From the NCBI RefSeq assembly GCF_030269925.1, contig NC_085117.1:558001-622000 (forward strand): a stretch of DNA of 64,000 bases. The letters run 5' to 3'. A program made the position numbers and the translations under genes. The DNA is from Bombyx mori. Taxonomy: Eukaryota > Arthropoda > Insecta > Lepidoptera > Bombycidae. How positions within the stretch are numbered: the stretch's first letter is position 1; each line of letters begins with the position of its first letter. Shown piece by piece: positions 10,401-21,100 of this stretch. The notes below the pieces were generated by a model, which worked only from the letters and a program-made list of their open reading frames with translations, ran no database searches and was not told the origin of the DNA.

Positions 10401-13280
10401 TTGTAATGAAATACGTACTGGACAAATGTTCACGATTGACTTCCACGGTGAAGGAATAACATCGTGTAATAAAAATCAAACCAGCAAAATTACAATTTGC
10501 GTAATTACTAGTGATAGGGCCTCTTGTGAGTCCACGCGGATAGGTATCACCACCCTGCCTATTTCTGCCGTGAAGCAGTAATGCGTTCCGGTTTGAAGGG
10601 CGGGACAGCCGTTGTAACTATACTGAGACCATAGAATTGATATCTCAAGGTGGGTGGCGCATTTACGTCGTAGATGTCTATGGGCTCCATTAACCACTTA
10701 ATACCAGGTGGGCTGTGAGCTAGTCCACCCATTTAAGCAATAAAAAAAAATAAAAATAAAAACACAAAGATAGACAATTAACTTATGGATGAAACCCAAA
10801 TAGCCTAAAATAATATTAATTTACCAAAGTAAGCATGAATGATTGTTGTTTTGAAGCATTCATATTTAACAAACCAGCAACCACCCCTGGCAAATATTTG
10901 AGGACATAGTTTCTGCACAAACCGATATTAAACTTATCAAAGTGTTATTTTGATGAGCAGCGAGACTTTATGGAAGACTTACCGGTGTGAACGCGAGGGC
11001 TCTTCGCCTTGGAAGGTCCCGGGCTTCGTTTTGTGATCGGAGAACATGAATTCGTATTTGGATTCACGTTTTCTATGTCCCGTTTTCGTTTTGTGCCTTT
11101 GTGGTGGTGCTGGAATCAAAATAAACTGTTGAATTTCCATTATCTCAATTTTTTATCTTTTTTTATTGCTTAGATGGGTGGACGAGCTCACAGCCCACCT
11201 GGTGTTAAGTGGTTACTGGAGCCCATAGACATCTACAACGTAAATGTGCCACCCACCTTGAGATACAAGTTCTAAGGTCTCAAGTATAGTTACAACAGCT
11301 GCCCCACCCTTCAAACCGAAACGCATTACTGCTTCACGGCAGAAATAGGCAGGGCGGTGGTACCCACCCGCGCGGACTCACAAGAGGTCCTACCACCAGT
11401 AAAATGGTAATGGTTAAACGAGCCTACTGTTACCGGGAGTTTTAAAATTAGACCTGCTCCTCATTGTAACTTGGCTGTGCAGGACTTCCATTAGCAAACA
11501 AAGCACTTACCACAAGGGTTGTGTCGCCAAACACAGACAGCGATACAAAAACATAAAACTCACCCCTCCACTGCTCGAACTCAGTTCACAGGATTGTTCA
11601 TTATCATCAGGCTCAAGCAAACTAACCCCCATTTCTTGTAATACCTAAAAATAAAGTTTAAACTTTATTTATTCCCAAAATCATACAGTTCCCTTTAACA
11701 TGAGACATTATTCTATCTATGGATTAAACATTAGTATTAAACAATTAGTTCTAATATGTAATTATTACTATGCAAACATTATAAGAATTGAAAAATATGT
11801 ATTTCTAAGATTAATCAAACCTTTGTATTTCAGTACAGAAAAACAAAGTTATATCATATCTCCAAAACCCTTTGAAGAAACCTAGTATCCCATAGAGCAC
11901 TTTGATGATCTATGCTCAGCTAGTCTGATGCAAATCAAAATTGATATCTTAATCTATGTTGATCGAATTTTAATCAAACATATTCCTTTTGTTGTGTAGA
12001 ATAACATAGGATGCCCGTAAATCAGATCTTCTTCAATGAAAGCCTATAGGCTTTTTATGATTTAATATGGTACAGGATTATAAAAGACAATTCTCAAATG
12101 TTTCTTTAAACTACATTTAACCTTATATTTTTCAATGTCTATGCTTGAATGTGTGTTTGGACCACTCATGTATTAATCTAGTACCTCTAAATACAAATAG
12201 AAATTTAGTAATTGAGAAAAAATTACTAGAAACATAGCTTGTCCCGTTCCTTGTCTTTTTTAAAGCTTTTCTTGCTTTGATAGGTGAATCAAATCAGGGC
12301 CTACCTTGTGTTAAGTGCTTCCCAGAACCCTATGGGTTATTGATGTCTATAAATCAACAATGTCAATGCCACCACCTACCATGAGAGTAAGCTCTAAGTT
12401 TCAGTTCTATGGCTGCCCCACCCTTAAAAACCAAGTGCATTGCTGCTTCACATCAGAAATAGGCAGGGGCATGTTACCTACCAGTACAGGCTCACAATAT
12501 GTCCTCCTATCACTAGTAAATATGTGCATAACATATAAAAATACATAATATTATTTGAAAGCATTACTTATAATAGTGATGACTTAAACAAAATTTGCAT
12601 AACTGAGAAATGGTCCAGAATCTGTTTGTAATGTTGCTGTATGAGCATATATTCATACAGTCTTATTTGTTTGTGAATAATGGTCACCCGACTGCTTATA
12701 TGGGACCTCGCAGGGTGGCAGTATCAACCATTGCTCACTACACGCCGGAGAACCCATAAAATCTATACATGAAAATGGGAGCATGTATACATATTTCGAT
12801 CTCAGTTCATTTGCGTGTTTTGTGGCAAAACTATAAAATTACGCGTCCCAAACTCGATATGTATATTAATATTGGATTTAGGAGCTGTGAGAAACTCGAA
12901 TGATAGTTAAAACACGATTGATATCAAATAAAAAGTTTTTAACTAGAACGGAAGAGGGCGGGAAAAAATTACTACATACCTCGTAATTCGTTCGTTTGTC
13001 CATCAAACTCCAACTTTTCCGCGTCGAATTACTTATTCTAAGTTTTTTCTTGCTGAAATAATATTCCAACTCTTTGAATAACCGTAAATATAGTAGTGTA
13101 AAAATAATAATTAGGGCGTGATTATTTCGCGCCATTCAACTTTACCGCTGAAAATCAGCTGTCATGTCAGATTGAATTCCATGACGATTTTTGCTAAAAA
13201 TTCAAGTCTCACCTAGGACTTTCTGCATCGTCTGGTTTAACGGGTGAATTAACTTCATCTTCCAGACCACTAATGTTCAT
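1414..13280 (-). CDS. Skp2: SKP2-like F-box/leucine-rich-repeat protein, 13 exons
   Basis: Predicted substrate receptor of an SCF (Skp1-Cullin1-F-box) ubiquitin ligase; SKP2 relatives target cell-cycle inhibitors in the nucleus. Exons 5' to 3': 13280-13213, 13052-12980, 11644-11564, 11109-10983, 7983-7846, 7374-7218, 6912-6783, 5831-5660, 4875-4785, 3729-3605, 2919-2760, 2207-2088, 1480-1414. They sum to 1509 nt (503 codons with stop) with every phase matching. Residues about 48-55 (VLQEMGVS) match the N-terminal block of vertebrate SKP2 (SELLSGMGVS); KGTKRKRD near 78-85 is a likely nuclear signal; the F-box runs about 184-230 and ends in VCKRWYRIASDETLW; leucine-rich repeats follow (LDLSMC, LNISWC, LDLSDC, LSRCY), and the tail is ARPTVGTRRSSVWG. 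Human SKP2 is 424 residues; the excess is in the low-complexity stretch before the F-box. The start at 13280 depends on exons 1-2, the least certain part; an in-frame ATG at 13003 is the alternative. Confidence 0.9.
1536..2043. repeat. Family D repeat interrupted by a MITE
   Basis: About 300 bp repeat in the last SKP2 introns, with sister copies at 37775-38170 and 59485-59885 (blocks: ATTTTATGACCTGG, CTCAGTAAAATGGTGGTC, AACAGTTAATAAACCACC). It is split at 1766-1970 by an unrelated foldback element absent from the sisters. Confidence 0.75.
1766..1970. mobile_element. 205 bp MITE with TCA target duplication
   Basis: Terminal inverted repeats begin AGCCTTGTTCGG and end CCGAACAAGGCT, and complementarity continues inward. 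TCA flanks both ends (1763-1765 and 1971-1973). Sister family D copies read GTGCACTTTCACAGAT across the site, giving the empty state. A 3 bp duplication suggests a PIF/Harbinger-type mobiliser. Confidence 0.8.
2259..2345. mobile_element. Family E MITE, one end only
   Basis: Contains the end block TTTGGTTTAAGCGACATTTA of a terminal-inverted-repeat element found complete at 22465-22687 and 41714-41965. Only one terminus is recognisable here. Confidence 0.55.
3018..3045 (+). repeat. SINE head fragment
   Basis: GAAGTCGTCGTGGCCTAA is the first part (box A) of the tRNA-headed SINE; body and tail are missing. Confidence 0.5.
3107..3292 (+). repeat. Family C repeat
   Basis: Sense copy ending CTGCCTACAAGGGCAATG and an A tract, in the SKP2 intron between the exons at 3605-3729 and 2760-2919. 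Confidence 0.75.
3342..3575 (-). repeat. SINE tail (family A)
   Basis: Antisense tail copy lying 30 bp from the donor side of the SKP2 exon at 3605-3729. Confidence 0.8.
3783..4114 (+). mobile_element. Solo LTR, copy 1
   Basis: 332 bp unit starting TGTAACGCCGG and ending CTTCACA, flanked by ATAT on both sides (3779-3782, 4115-4118). It carries a TATA-like CTATAAAAG near 3929 and tandem CAGT initiator repeats near 3958, as in a retrotransposon promoter. No internal coding region is attached. A 4 bp duplication fits Ty3/Gypsy-type integration. Confidence 0.7.
4156..4440 (-). repeat. SINE tail (family A)
   Basis: Antisense tail with poly-T at its left side, 40 bp after solo LTR copy 1. Confidence 0.8.
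4493..4710 (-). repeat. Diverged SINE tail (family A)
   Basis: Older copy of the same tail next to a younger one, recognisable by CACCCTTCAAACCGAAACG and GCAGAAACAGGCGGGGTGG; it ends 75 bp from the SKP2 exon at 4785-4875. Confidence 0.65.
5098..5446 (+). mobile_element. Solo LTR, copy 2
   Basis: 349 bp, TGTTACGCCGG to CACGTAACA, with 8 bp terminal inverted symmetry. ATAC flanks both ends; the direct repeat can also be read as nine bases ATACTATAC (5089-5097 and 5447-5455). Same TATA and initiator region as copy 1. Confidence 0.75.
5852..5916 (-). repeat. Family C fragment
   Basis: Short copy (GAGCATACGGCCCACCTGAT) starting 20 bp upstream of the SKP2 exon acceptor at 5832. Confidence 0.65.
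6131..6275. repeat. Family C fragment joined to a decayed LTR fragment
   Basis: 6131-6181 matches the family C block ending CCAAGCCGCTGCC. 6187-6270 resembles the interior of the solo LTRs (GCGCCATCTGTCGTCAAATA, GGGAATGTTCTCGATA). Confidence 0.5.
7663..7728 (-). repeat. SINE tail fragment
   Basis: CGCAGAAATAGACAGGGTGG and nearby bases match the central tail of family A; the rest is lost. Confidence 0.5.
8069..8312 (+). repeat. SINE tail (family A)
   Basis: Nearly complete sense tail ending CATCTATACAATAAAAAT. Confidence 0.8.
8641..8762 (-). repeat. Family C repeat
   Basis: Antisense copy with poly-T lead and TGCCTTTGTAGGCAGACGAG. Confidence 0.8.
8845..9052. repeat. Nested repeat debris: foldback, SINE tail end, LINE C-terminus
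   Basis: 8845-8925 resembles one half of the foldback element at 18001-18170 (GAGTTAACTTTTACG). 8925-8980 is the last part of SINE tail A. 8981-9050 encodes LGEAYVQQWTTMG and a stop followed by GAT repeats, a LINE ORF2 C-terminus and tail. Confidence 0.6.
9098..9505 (+). mobile_element. LINE 3' end (RTE-like)
   Basis: Degraded reverse-transcriptase C-terminus: EMRTLRWMCGV, GRLAWYGHVLRND and GRGGRGQPKKTW can be read with frameshifts, followed by the typical 3' end CTAGTGGGATAAGTTGGAG. The same 3' end occurs alone at 17373-17395. Confidence 0.75.
9708..9960 (+). repeat. Old tRNA-derived SINE, second family
   Basis: Box A-like GGTGGTGCAGTAAGTTAG and box B-like GTTTGATTACC, followed by GGGCAAACATAC and TGTTTATTATCTATATA, a body typical of a lepidopteran SINE class. 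Strongly decayed. Confidence 0.5.
10311..10752 (+). repeat. Complete tRNA-headed SINE (probably Bm1-type)
   Basis: About 440 bp: head GTCGTGGCCTAACGGATAAG (box A) and GTGTTCGAATCCC (box B), a middle with TTCACGATTGACTTCCACGG, the family A tail and terminal A tract. The head resembles a tRNA but cannot close an acceptor stem, so it is not a tRNA gene. The Bm1 name is from memory of length and host, not checked. Confidence 0.8.
11155..11403 (-). repeat. SINE tail (family A)
   Basis: Complete antisense tail 45 bp upstream of the acceptor of the SKP2 exon at 10983-11109. Confidence 0.8.
12275..12524 (-). repeat. Diverged SINE tail (family A)
   Basis: Full-length but old copy, recognised by CACCTACCATGAGAGTAAGC and GCATTGCTGCTTCACATCAG. 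Confidence 0.6.
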
Positions 13281-14187
13281 TTTCACTTAATTTTGTATTA
13301 TAAATTTCCAAATATAGCTAGATAAAAAATTTGGCACACGCAACAGATAGCACTTTGAAGTCAAAATTAAACTAAAAAAAAAGGAATTCAGCTATAGACA
13401 AATATGACAAATTTTTTAAACGTACAAACTGACATTGACATTGGGCATTAATGTCACACTTGCTATTACTAAATCGAGGACTTCTTTGCTCATGATTGCC
13501 ACTCAGATTGATTATTAAGCTTGCCGAAAAACAGATTTTTTTAAATTATTTATTATTATTATGAATTATTTATATTATACAATTTCTCTCTATTTATTTA
13601 TATATTTAACTTGTCTTTAATTATTACTATTATTTGATATTTTTTCACACCATCGCAGCTACCACGCGATTTTTTTTCTTGAATCAAGGCATAAAATTTC
13701 TCGATTGACTTAACATATTTATACTTTGTTGATGACAAAATCTAATTATCCTTAAAGATTAAGGTCACCAATGACACATAGTTACACTATGACTTAATTC
13801 ATTACGAGAAACGGATACGCGCTCTCGCTCTCTGCTGTTCTATCTCGAAGTAACCATTCAAACCAGCCTTGATCGACAGCTGTAAGCGCTTAAAGTTCAG
13901 AGCACATTAAATAAGGAATTCTTCGGTATTTTTATTTATTACATTGTCCCCGTTTTTATTAGACTAAACACGGTAGATAGTAAAACAAAACAATAAAACA
14001 ATAAGATTAACTTGGAAACTATTTCTGGGTAGGTTTCACTTCTGGATTAAAAGTTATTTATTTCATTTTGTAAATATAGAAGTGTAAGGATAAATGAAAA
14101 AAAAATTTATCTTATCATGATTTACCTCCTGTTTTTACAACTTTAAGATCAAAATTCCAGCGCACTGAGTTTCACGCCAACTTTTTT

Positions 14188-14530
14188 TTTTATTGCTTAG
14201 ATGGGGGACGAGCTCACAGCCCACCTGGTGTTAAGTGGTTACTGGAGCCCATAGACATCTACAACGTAAATGCGCCACCCACCTTGAGATAGCTTAGATG
14301 GGGGGACGAGCTCACAGCCCACCTGGTGTTAAGTGGTTACTGGAGCCCATAGACATCTACAACGTAAATGCGCCACCCACCTTGAGATATAAGTTCTAAA
14401 GTCTCAAGTATGTTACAGTTACAGCAGCTGCCCCACCCTTTAAACCAAAACGCAGTACTGCTTTAAGGCAGAAATAGGCAGGGTGGCGGTACCTACTCAC
14501 ACGGACTCACAAGAGGTCCTACCGCCAATT
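14188..14530 (-). repeat. SINE tail with internal tandem duplication
   Basis: The first about 100 bp (GCTTAGATGG to CACCTTGAGATA) occur twice in direct tandem (14197-14291 and 14292-14390), then the tail continues once. Both units are nearly identical, so the duplication is recent or was inherited by the inserted copy. Confidence 0.8.
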
Positions 14531-14534
14531 ATTC

Positions 14535-14700
14535 TCTCAGTTCTCAGTGGATCGCGTTTCCGATCCAGTGGTAGATTTTGTGAAGCACTGCTCTTGCTAG
14601 GGCTAGTGTTAGCAAATTCGCCAGGTTAAAGCACCGCGAGCTCACCTAACTCGCCAGATGAATATGGTATGACCCCTCCAGGTTACTGGAATAGATAGGA
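14535..14700 (+). repeat. Family B repeat
   Basis: Fragment with CTCAGTGGATCGCGTTTCCG and TCTTGCTAGGGCTAGTGTTA, the core of a third abundant repeat (SINE-like, about 300 bp). Confidence 0.7.
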
Positions 14701-14974
14701 AAAATAATAATCGATAATACTGAAAAAATCGAAGACATTAAATTTATTAGGTTCAACATATTATATACAAATGAAAATGAAATCATTCGAAAAACAACAT
14801 TTTTTTAAATTGCACAATTTTGAAATAAAATCTGTTAAGGCGTCTGAAATCGAACTTTAATCGATTAACAAATTTAATCATATCGCATATCGTATCTGAA
14901 CTGATTATGCCACACTATCCACAACTGTCAGTTCCAATCAAAACAACACAAAACACAAACAAAGAAGGTTGCAT

Positions 14975-15105
14975 TCGGTGTTGATTCAGTCCGTTCTTTC
15001 TTTGTTTTCGCATTTTAAAAGCGAAGAAGCCCGGTTGAACACAGCGTATATTATTAAAAATACGTTTATAAGTAATTTTCTAGTACCACGACTTATTTCC
15101 GCGCG
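14975..15105 (+). promoter_or_regulatory. BNIP3: Putative distal BNIP3 promoter and 5'UTR
   Basis: An arthropod initiator-like TTCAGTCC lies at about 14983-14990, roughly 120 bp ahead of the distal BNIP3 ATG, in a stretch free of recognised repeats. No TATA box is visible. Assignment rests on position and initiator similarity only. Confidence 0.4.
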
Positions 15106-18100
15106 ATGGCGTCGAGAAAACTGAACACAATCGAAGACTTGAGCGGTGAGTGTTGTAAATAAACATTGAGTATGTGGCGTCCAACTTTACAAACAGGTTT
15201 CTTTTACGTCTCATTTATTACATAAAACGCAATTTTTGGGAGTTTGCTTTTGTTTTTTTTTCTAACAGCTGTTGTTTTGATTTCGCGAAATGGCGTCATA
15301 TAGCCTGTTGAACTGTCGAGGTCAGCAAAATCGAAAACACGCGATAGTGCGTCACAATCTGCGTACGTGATTCGTCTGATGTTAACCGGCTATATGAAAA
15401 TACCATAATCCTAATGAAAAAGATATGGCTTAATCATATTCCTATTTAGTCAGCTTTTACCGTAACTAAAAATGCGTAGGTACCTCTTCACTTATATGGC
15501 TGCCTGGTACTTGCACTTTCGGAATGAGAAAGTTTCCTCAGAAAAAAAAACCAAAAGTGTGATTGATATATTAAAATCATCCTTTTCTAAAACATAACAA
15601 ATTGGTAATTATTAGTAATGTAATTTTCTCAAGACAACCAGTGACTTTCAATTTAAAAATTAAAATCCAAAACCTGGGTATTAATAATAATTGTCTACCT
15701 AAAATTAAACTAAACATTATGCATTGTTTAACAACTGTGACGAAATTGTAAGAAAAGTGTCTTCACATGAATATATTTACAAAAATATTTCAATTCAATT
15801 TTCATAAAACATAATAGCCATTTTAATAAATAATAATATAACAAACAAATAATTCCATTGTTCCTACTGACTGGTTATTCTGTATTGGCTTAATTACATT
15901 TTAATTTAGTCAACTGTAGCTAAAGATTCAACCTCTTCACTTATATAGCTTCCTAGTACACATTCTTGTCGAATGTGAGGATTAAAAAAAAGCATATCGC
16001 TTTTTACATGCTTATAAAAAGCTGGACTGGTTTCATGAAACATTTGTCATTGGAGGCGGTCTTGAAAAAACCTGAACTTTTAGAGTAATTCTACCACTTC
16101 TATTTTGGTCTGTAGCGTCCGCATTAACTATTCAACTTCCTGATGAGTTATTTTCGTCATATGATTAAGCATCGGGTATGATACTTGTGTTCTAAAATAT
16201 AATCTTTGTTTAAATCTTATACCGTAAAAATTCTGACCATTAAATTTGGTATTACCATTGTGTCTATATGTTCAAGACAATTAACTGGAAATTCTTTGTA
16301 AATTGACATCTCTGAACGGTGTCTATTCTGTTTGTGTCTTCGTCTATATTTTGCCCTTATTGAAACTAAAATAATAAAAATTTCATTTGATTTAGGCTTA
16401 CAAAATAAATTACAAGGTTAATTTCCATTTGTATTTGTACTATACCTTTAAGAGAGAAATAAATAAATAATAATAATTATTATTATTATTTAATTTTTGA
16501 CTGTCATAATTAAGAATTAAAGACTAAGAAAATATTCCAGTTTTCTCTATGAGACAAACGATGATAACCTCTAGTTTCCCCTAGTACTTTCTAGTAGAAT
16601 ATGTAAATGCTTGAATATTGCCATAAATAAATATAACAAACATATATTTTTCAATTTCTGAATCTATTAAAAATATTTGGAAATCTGAAAGAAAAAATTG
16701 CTTTCATTTCATGATAACTGAGAATTTTTTAAAGTTAAATTCCTCATGCCTAACATTTCGAATTTGAAGTTCAACATTATCACTGCTTATTTTATAAACG
16801 TCAATTTTTCATCTTATCTGAACGTATGTAGCCTTTGTCAGAAGCTAATCGTGTATAAATTGGCCACAATTGAAAACGACCGAGACGTTCCCATTGTAGA
16901 TTTAAGAGCGTCAACCTCATAAAAAAACATAGAATAGTAAATTGTAGATGGATAGAAAATAACATTGAAGTATACCAATCAAGTCTGGTGAAGCGCACCA
17001 CCACCCGAAGTGATGACCACGACCACTCTGCCAAGAATGCATGCGACTGAGAAATACCAATATGTGTGTGTTGCTGTGGCAGAAGATGTTCTGAATACCA
17101 TGGACTACCATAGAACTAACAAGTACATCTCGATAGAGCTAAACATCTAAATAAATAATAGTTTAAAAAAACGAATAAAATAAGCTTTTATAGAAAAATC
17201 AACTAAAAAACAGAAAAGAAATTTTAATAAATTTGAGTTAAAAATAGTGTAAGAAAAAATGATTTTATTGTAAAAAAAGCGTGGGGTGCTTTTCAGGATA
17301 TTATCAAAATAACCCTTCTATATTCATATTTGTTCATAAAATATTAATAAGTATTGATACCATGCACCACCTAGTGGGATAAGTTGGAGAAAAGTAAGTT
17401 GGACAGTGGAAGATTCCGAGTAGCTTTGTATGTACGTCCAGTGGCTCTGTTTCATTTTCCTATATTTGCGCACTAACAAATATACTAAACTAGCTTTTAC
17501 CCACGACTCCGTTCGCGTGGAATAATTACTTTGGCATAACGCTAAATTTTACCCCCTAGTTCATTACACGTAGAAAGTGATAATATTTTTTAATTATAGA
17601 ATGTTAAGGAGCTATTTAAACCCCTATTTTGAAACATTCTTTATTGTTGCTCCACTTGTGTTGCTCTTACCGTGATGTTATATAGCGTTCCTCAATAAAT
17701 GAGCTGTCTAACACTGAAAGAATTTTTCAAATCGGACCATTACTTCCTGAGTTCAAACTAATACATATTAACTAATATCACTAAATAAGTATAGATAGTT
17801 GATAGACCACTTTTTTAATACACATTTAAACCGGAACAAACATTAAATTAACGACATAAAACAATTAACACAATGTTGTTTCTCGCGTCATTACCCCCAA
17901 AGGCTACGCGAAATTTTTGCAATTTAATCAGACGTCTTCAAGTCACTGAAAAATGCTACAAGCAAATATACTAAACTTGGGTCGCGATTCCGATCTGTGT
18001 GCTTAGTGAGAGTGTTTTAACGTTCTCGATAGCGTAAAAGTTAACTCAAACTTGTATGCAGTTGGAACAGCGCCCCTGGCGGCAAACGTAGGCGTTCCAA

Positions 18101-21100
18101 CTCTATACAAATTTGAGTTAACTTTTACGCTATCAAGGACGTAAAAAACTCGCACTAAGCACACTGATGGTAGATTCTTCTTCTTGAGCACATTTAACTC
18201 TTCCGGTCAATCTAGTATGACCCCTCGAGATGACTAGAAGGGAAAAAACAAAAACAAAACAATAAGATCGTGTTAAAAATAGTATTATTACGTTTTAGAG
18301 TCGCCAAGAAATATTCTATAAAAAGTTTCGTAGGATATTCTTTAGTCTACGAGAAATATTGTATATAAACTTTCATAGGACATTCTTTAGTCTACAAGAA
18401 ATATTGTATATAAATAATAATTTTCGTAGGATATTCTTTAGTCTACGAGAAATATTGTATTTAAACTTTCATAGGACATTCTTTAGTCTACAAGAAATAT
18501 TGTATATAAATAATAATTTTCGTAGGATATTCTTTAGTCTACGAGAAATATTGTATATAAACTTTCATAGGATATTCTTTGGTCTACAAGAAATATTGTA
18601 TATAAATTTTCATAGGATATTCTTTGGTCTACAAGAAATATTGTATATTTATTTTCGTAGGATATTCTTTGGTCTCCAAGAAATATTGTATATAAATTTT
18701 CGTAGGATATTCTTTAGTCCACGAGAAATCTCTATATATAAAAATGAATTGCTGTTCGTTAGTCTCGCTAAAACTCGAGAACGGCTGAACCGATTTGGCT
18801 AATTTTGGTCTTGAATTATTTGTGAAAGTCCAGAGAAGGTTTTAAATAAAAATAACATTTTGTTTTTCCTTTGATGTGTCCCACGTCGGACGGATTCCTT
18901 TTGTTTGTTTTAAGTTTATTCTAGACAAAAGTTTAGGTCTTTTATTTATCGATTGAGGCATTACGAAGTCTGCCGGGTCAGCTAGTGTTGTATTGTATAT
19001 AAATTTTCGCAGGACAGTCTTCGTAATGTATTCTTTGAGCGGATATGAATACGTACATACCGAAGTATTGCATGACACATCCGATTGTGGTTAGCGTGTA
19101 GCTATTTTCGTCTCGCGTATCGTCTGTTCGATAAGGGAATGTGTTGTCGAATAAAATGTTGTTTGTTTTGAGTGCAAACATTCAAAATTAAGGATCCTGT
19201 AATTATTATTTTTTTGTTTAATTTATGGCCTGTCAATGGGACCGTAATGCCAATTTAATAGACAATTTGCTTCATAGACAAGTTTTTTTTAAATGGAAAC
19301 AAGTAAAGAGCGTATAGGTAATTTTGTGCATCAATATGTCGATACAAAATCAAGTAATATATAATTAATAAAATATATTTTTAATTAATCTTGAGGCTTT
19401 AGTTAAATTAATTTGCGGTATTAAAATATAGTAAAAAAAAATTGCGGTAAGCAACGGCTTGGCTCTGCCTCGGGTATTGCTGATGACCACGAGCGCCAGT
19501 AAGCACTCGGCATCAGACGGGCCGAATGCTCGTCTACCTACAAGAGCAATTAAAAACAAAAGGCATAATGATTATCTTTGTCAAATCTTTATAATTTCGT
19601 ATCCAACGCACTGTTAGAAGTGAGAAGGCCGAACTCTTTTTAAAAAAATGATTTATTCGACACTACAAAATATTTATAAAGAATAACTAATTATAATAAA
19701 AGAATTTTAAGATAGTGAGGAAAATTCGTAAACGTCTCACTTCAATGAATATTCGTAATCATAGACATATTTGAAGGCGAACGTACGCCTAGGAGCCGAG
19801 ACAGAACAAAAAATATCCTTGGAATCTGAAAGTGTAGGAAGGATTGCGTTAGTGCGGTCCGATCGCATAAGTTTTGTATTACGTACGTGGTCAGACGAGA
19901 GCGTATGCCGTCAGTATGAAGGCTGCCGCTCCAAACTGGTACCGTATGAGAGTTTCGCGGCAGAAATAGGCGGGATAGTGGTGGGCTCAATACGATTAAC
20001 TCACTGAGTTCCTCGCCGGATCTTTCCAGTGGGTCGCGATTCCGATAGCAGATTCAGCGCTGCTCTTGCTAGAGTTAATGTTAGTAATGCTCTCAGGTCG
20101 AGCCCGTGAGCTCACCTAACGATCCGCGTGAAGTTGAAATAGCCCTTTAGGTTACCAATGATTAGGAAGGAAAATCAACACGCCTCTTGGCTAGGCCTTT
20201 CGTCGCTCAGATGTCCTGGTGAAACTGGAAATGCCTTCGGGCTACCAGTAATCTTTCGTTCTAACAAAATAAAAAATAAAAAGCACATAGTCCGATAAAG
20301 AAATGAAAATAAAACTTAAATAGAACTTCGTTTTTTTTTTTTTTTTTCTAAAGCTAACGGAACCCTAAAAATATTTTGAATGTTTATATTAGAAAGACAC
20401 GAAGCGATGTTGTTTTTAAAAAAAAAGCGCGAGGATAATATGACGTCATAAATAAACGCAAATATTTTGCGGTAAATTAACGTGACATTGAGTTTATCTA
20501 ATGTTTCAAGATAAAATAAGTGAGCGTGGAGATTACGCGAGGCCTGTGTCTGTGTGCGACTCGTAACCAGACACGTTCAGTTAAATTTGACGTAATAAAA
20601 AGGGCTATTGTATTTTGTTACAAATGCCGCGAAATCTTCCAAATGTCATTACAAGCTATGTCAGTTTTGACTTTTGAAGTAGTAGATATGTAGTTCCATT
20701 TTTGTAATGGGCAAGGCGAAGGTATCACACACCCATACAACCTAATATTTTAAATATTCTGCTATATGAAAACTTTATTTAAGCGAAAACAGAGATACCT
20801 AGATGAAAGGAGTTGAAGTTTTTTTGTATTGTCCTTGTAGGCAAACGAGCATACGGTCCATCTGATGGTGATTGGTTACTGTCGCCTATGGACTTCTGCA
20901 ATGCCAGAGGCAGAACCAATCCGTTGGTTTGGTTCATTTGAGACCATAATCAATAGGGATGATATTGAATGAAACAAGATAGGATGTGATGAAATCAGGT
21001 CTCGGTTAAATCGTGGTTATTTACTGAGAAAACTTTTACGACACGCTTAGACCCGGAGAAACGTTAAATTAACAAAATAAATGAAAGATTCAAATTAAAT

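Larger units (their letters stand above)
13281..14975. other. SKP2-BNIP3 intergenic region
   Basis: AT-rich spacer between two divergent genes. It holds the duplicated SINE tail at 14188-14530 and a family B piece at 14535-14700. No coding exon or clear TATA box was found in the remainder. Confidence 0.6.

Noticed and set aside
12878..13135. 85-codon hydrophobic minus-strand protein
   Set aside because: Only 13052-12980 of it is used, as SKP2 exon 2; the rest is intron and upstream sequence.
18300..18728. CRISPR-like array
   Set aside because: Units are contiguous with no unique spacers and the sequence is eukaryotic.
18359..18802. 147-codon open frame with repeated 15-17 residue units
   Set aside because: It is translated minisatellite whose unit lengths are multiples of three; no start context, domain or splice support.
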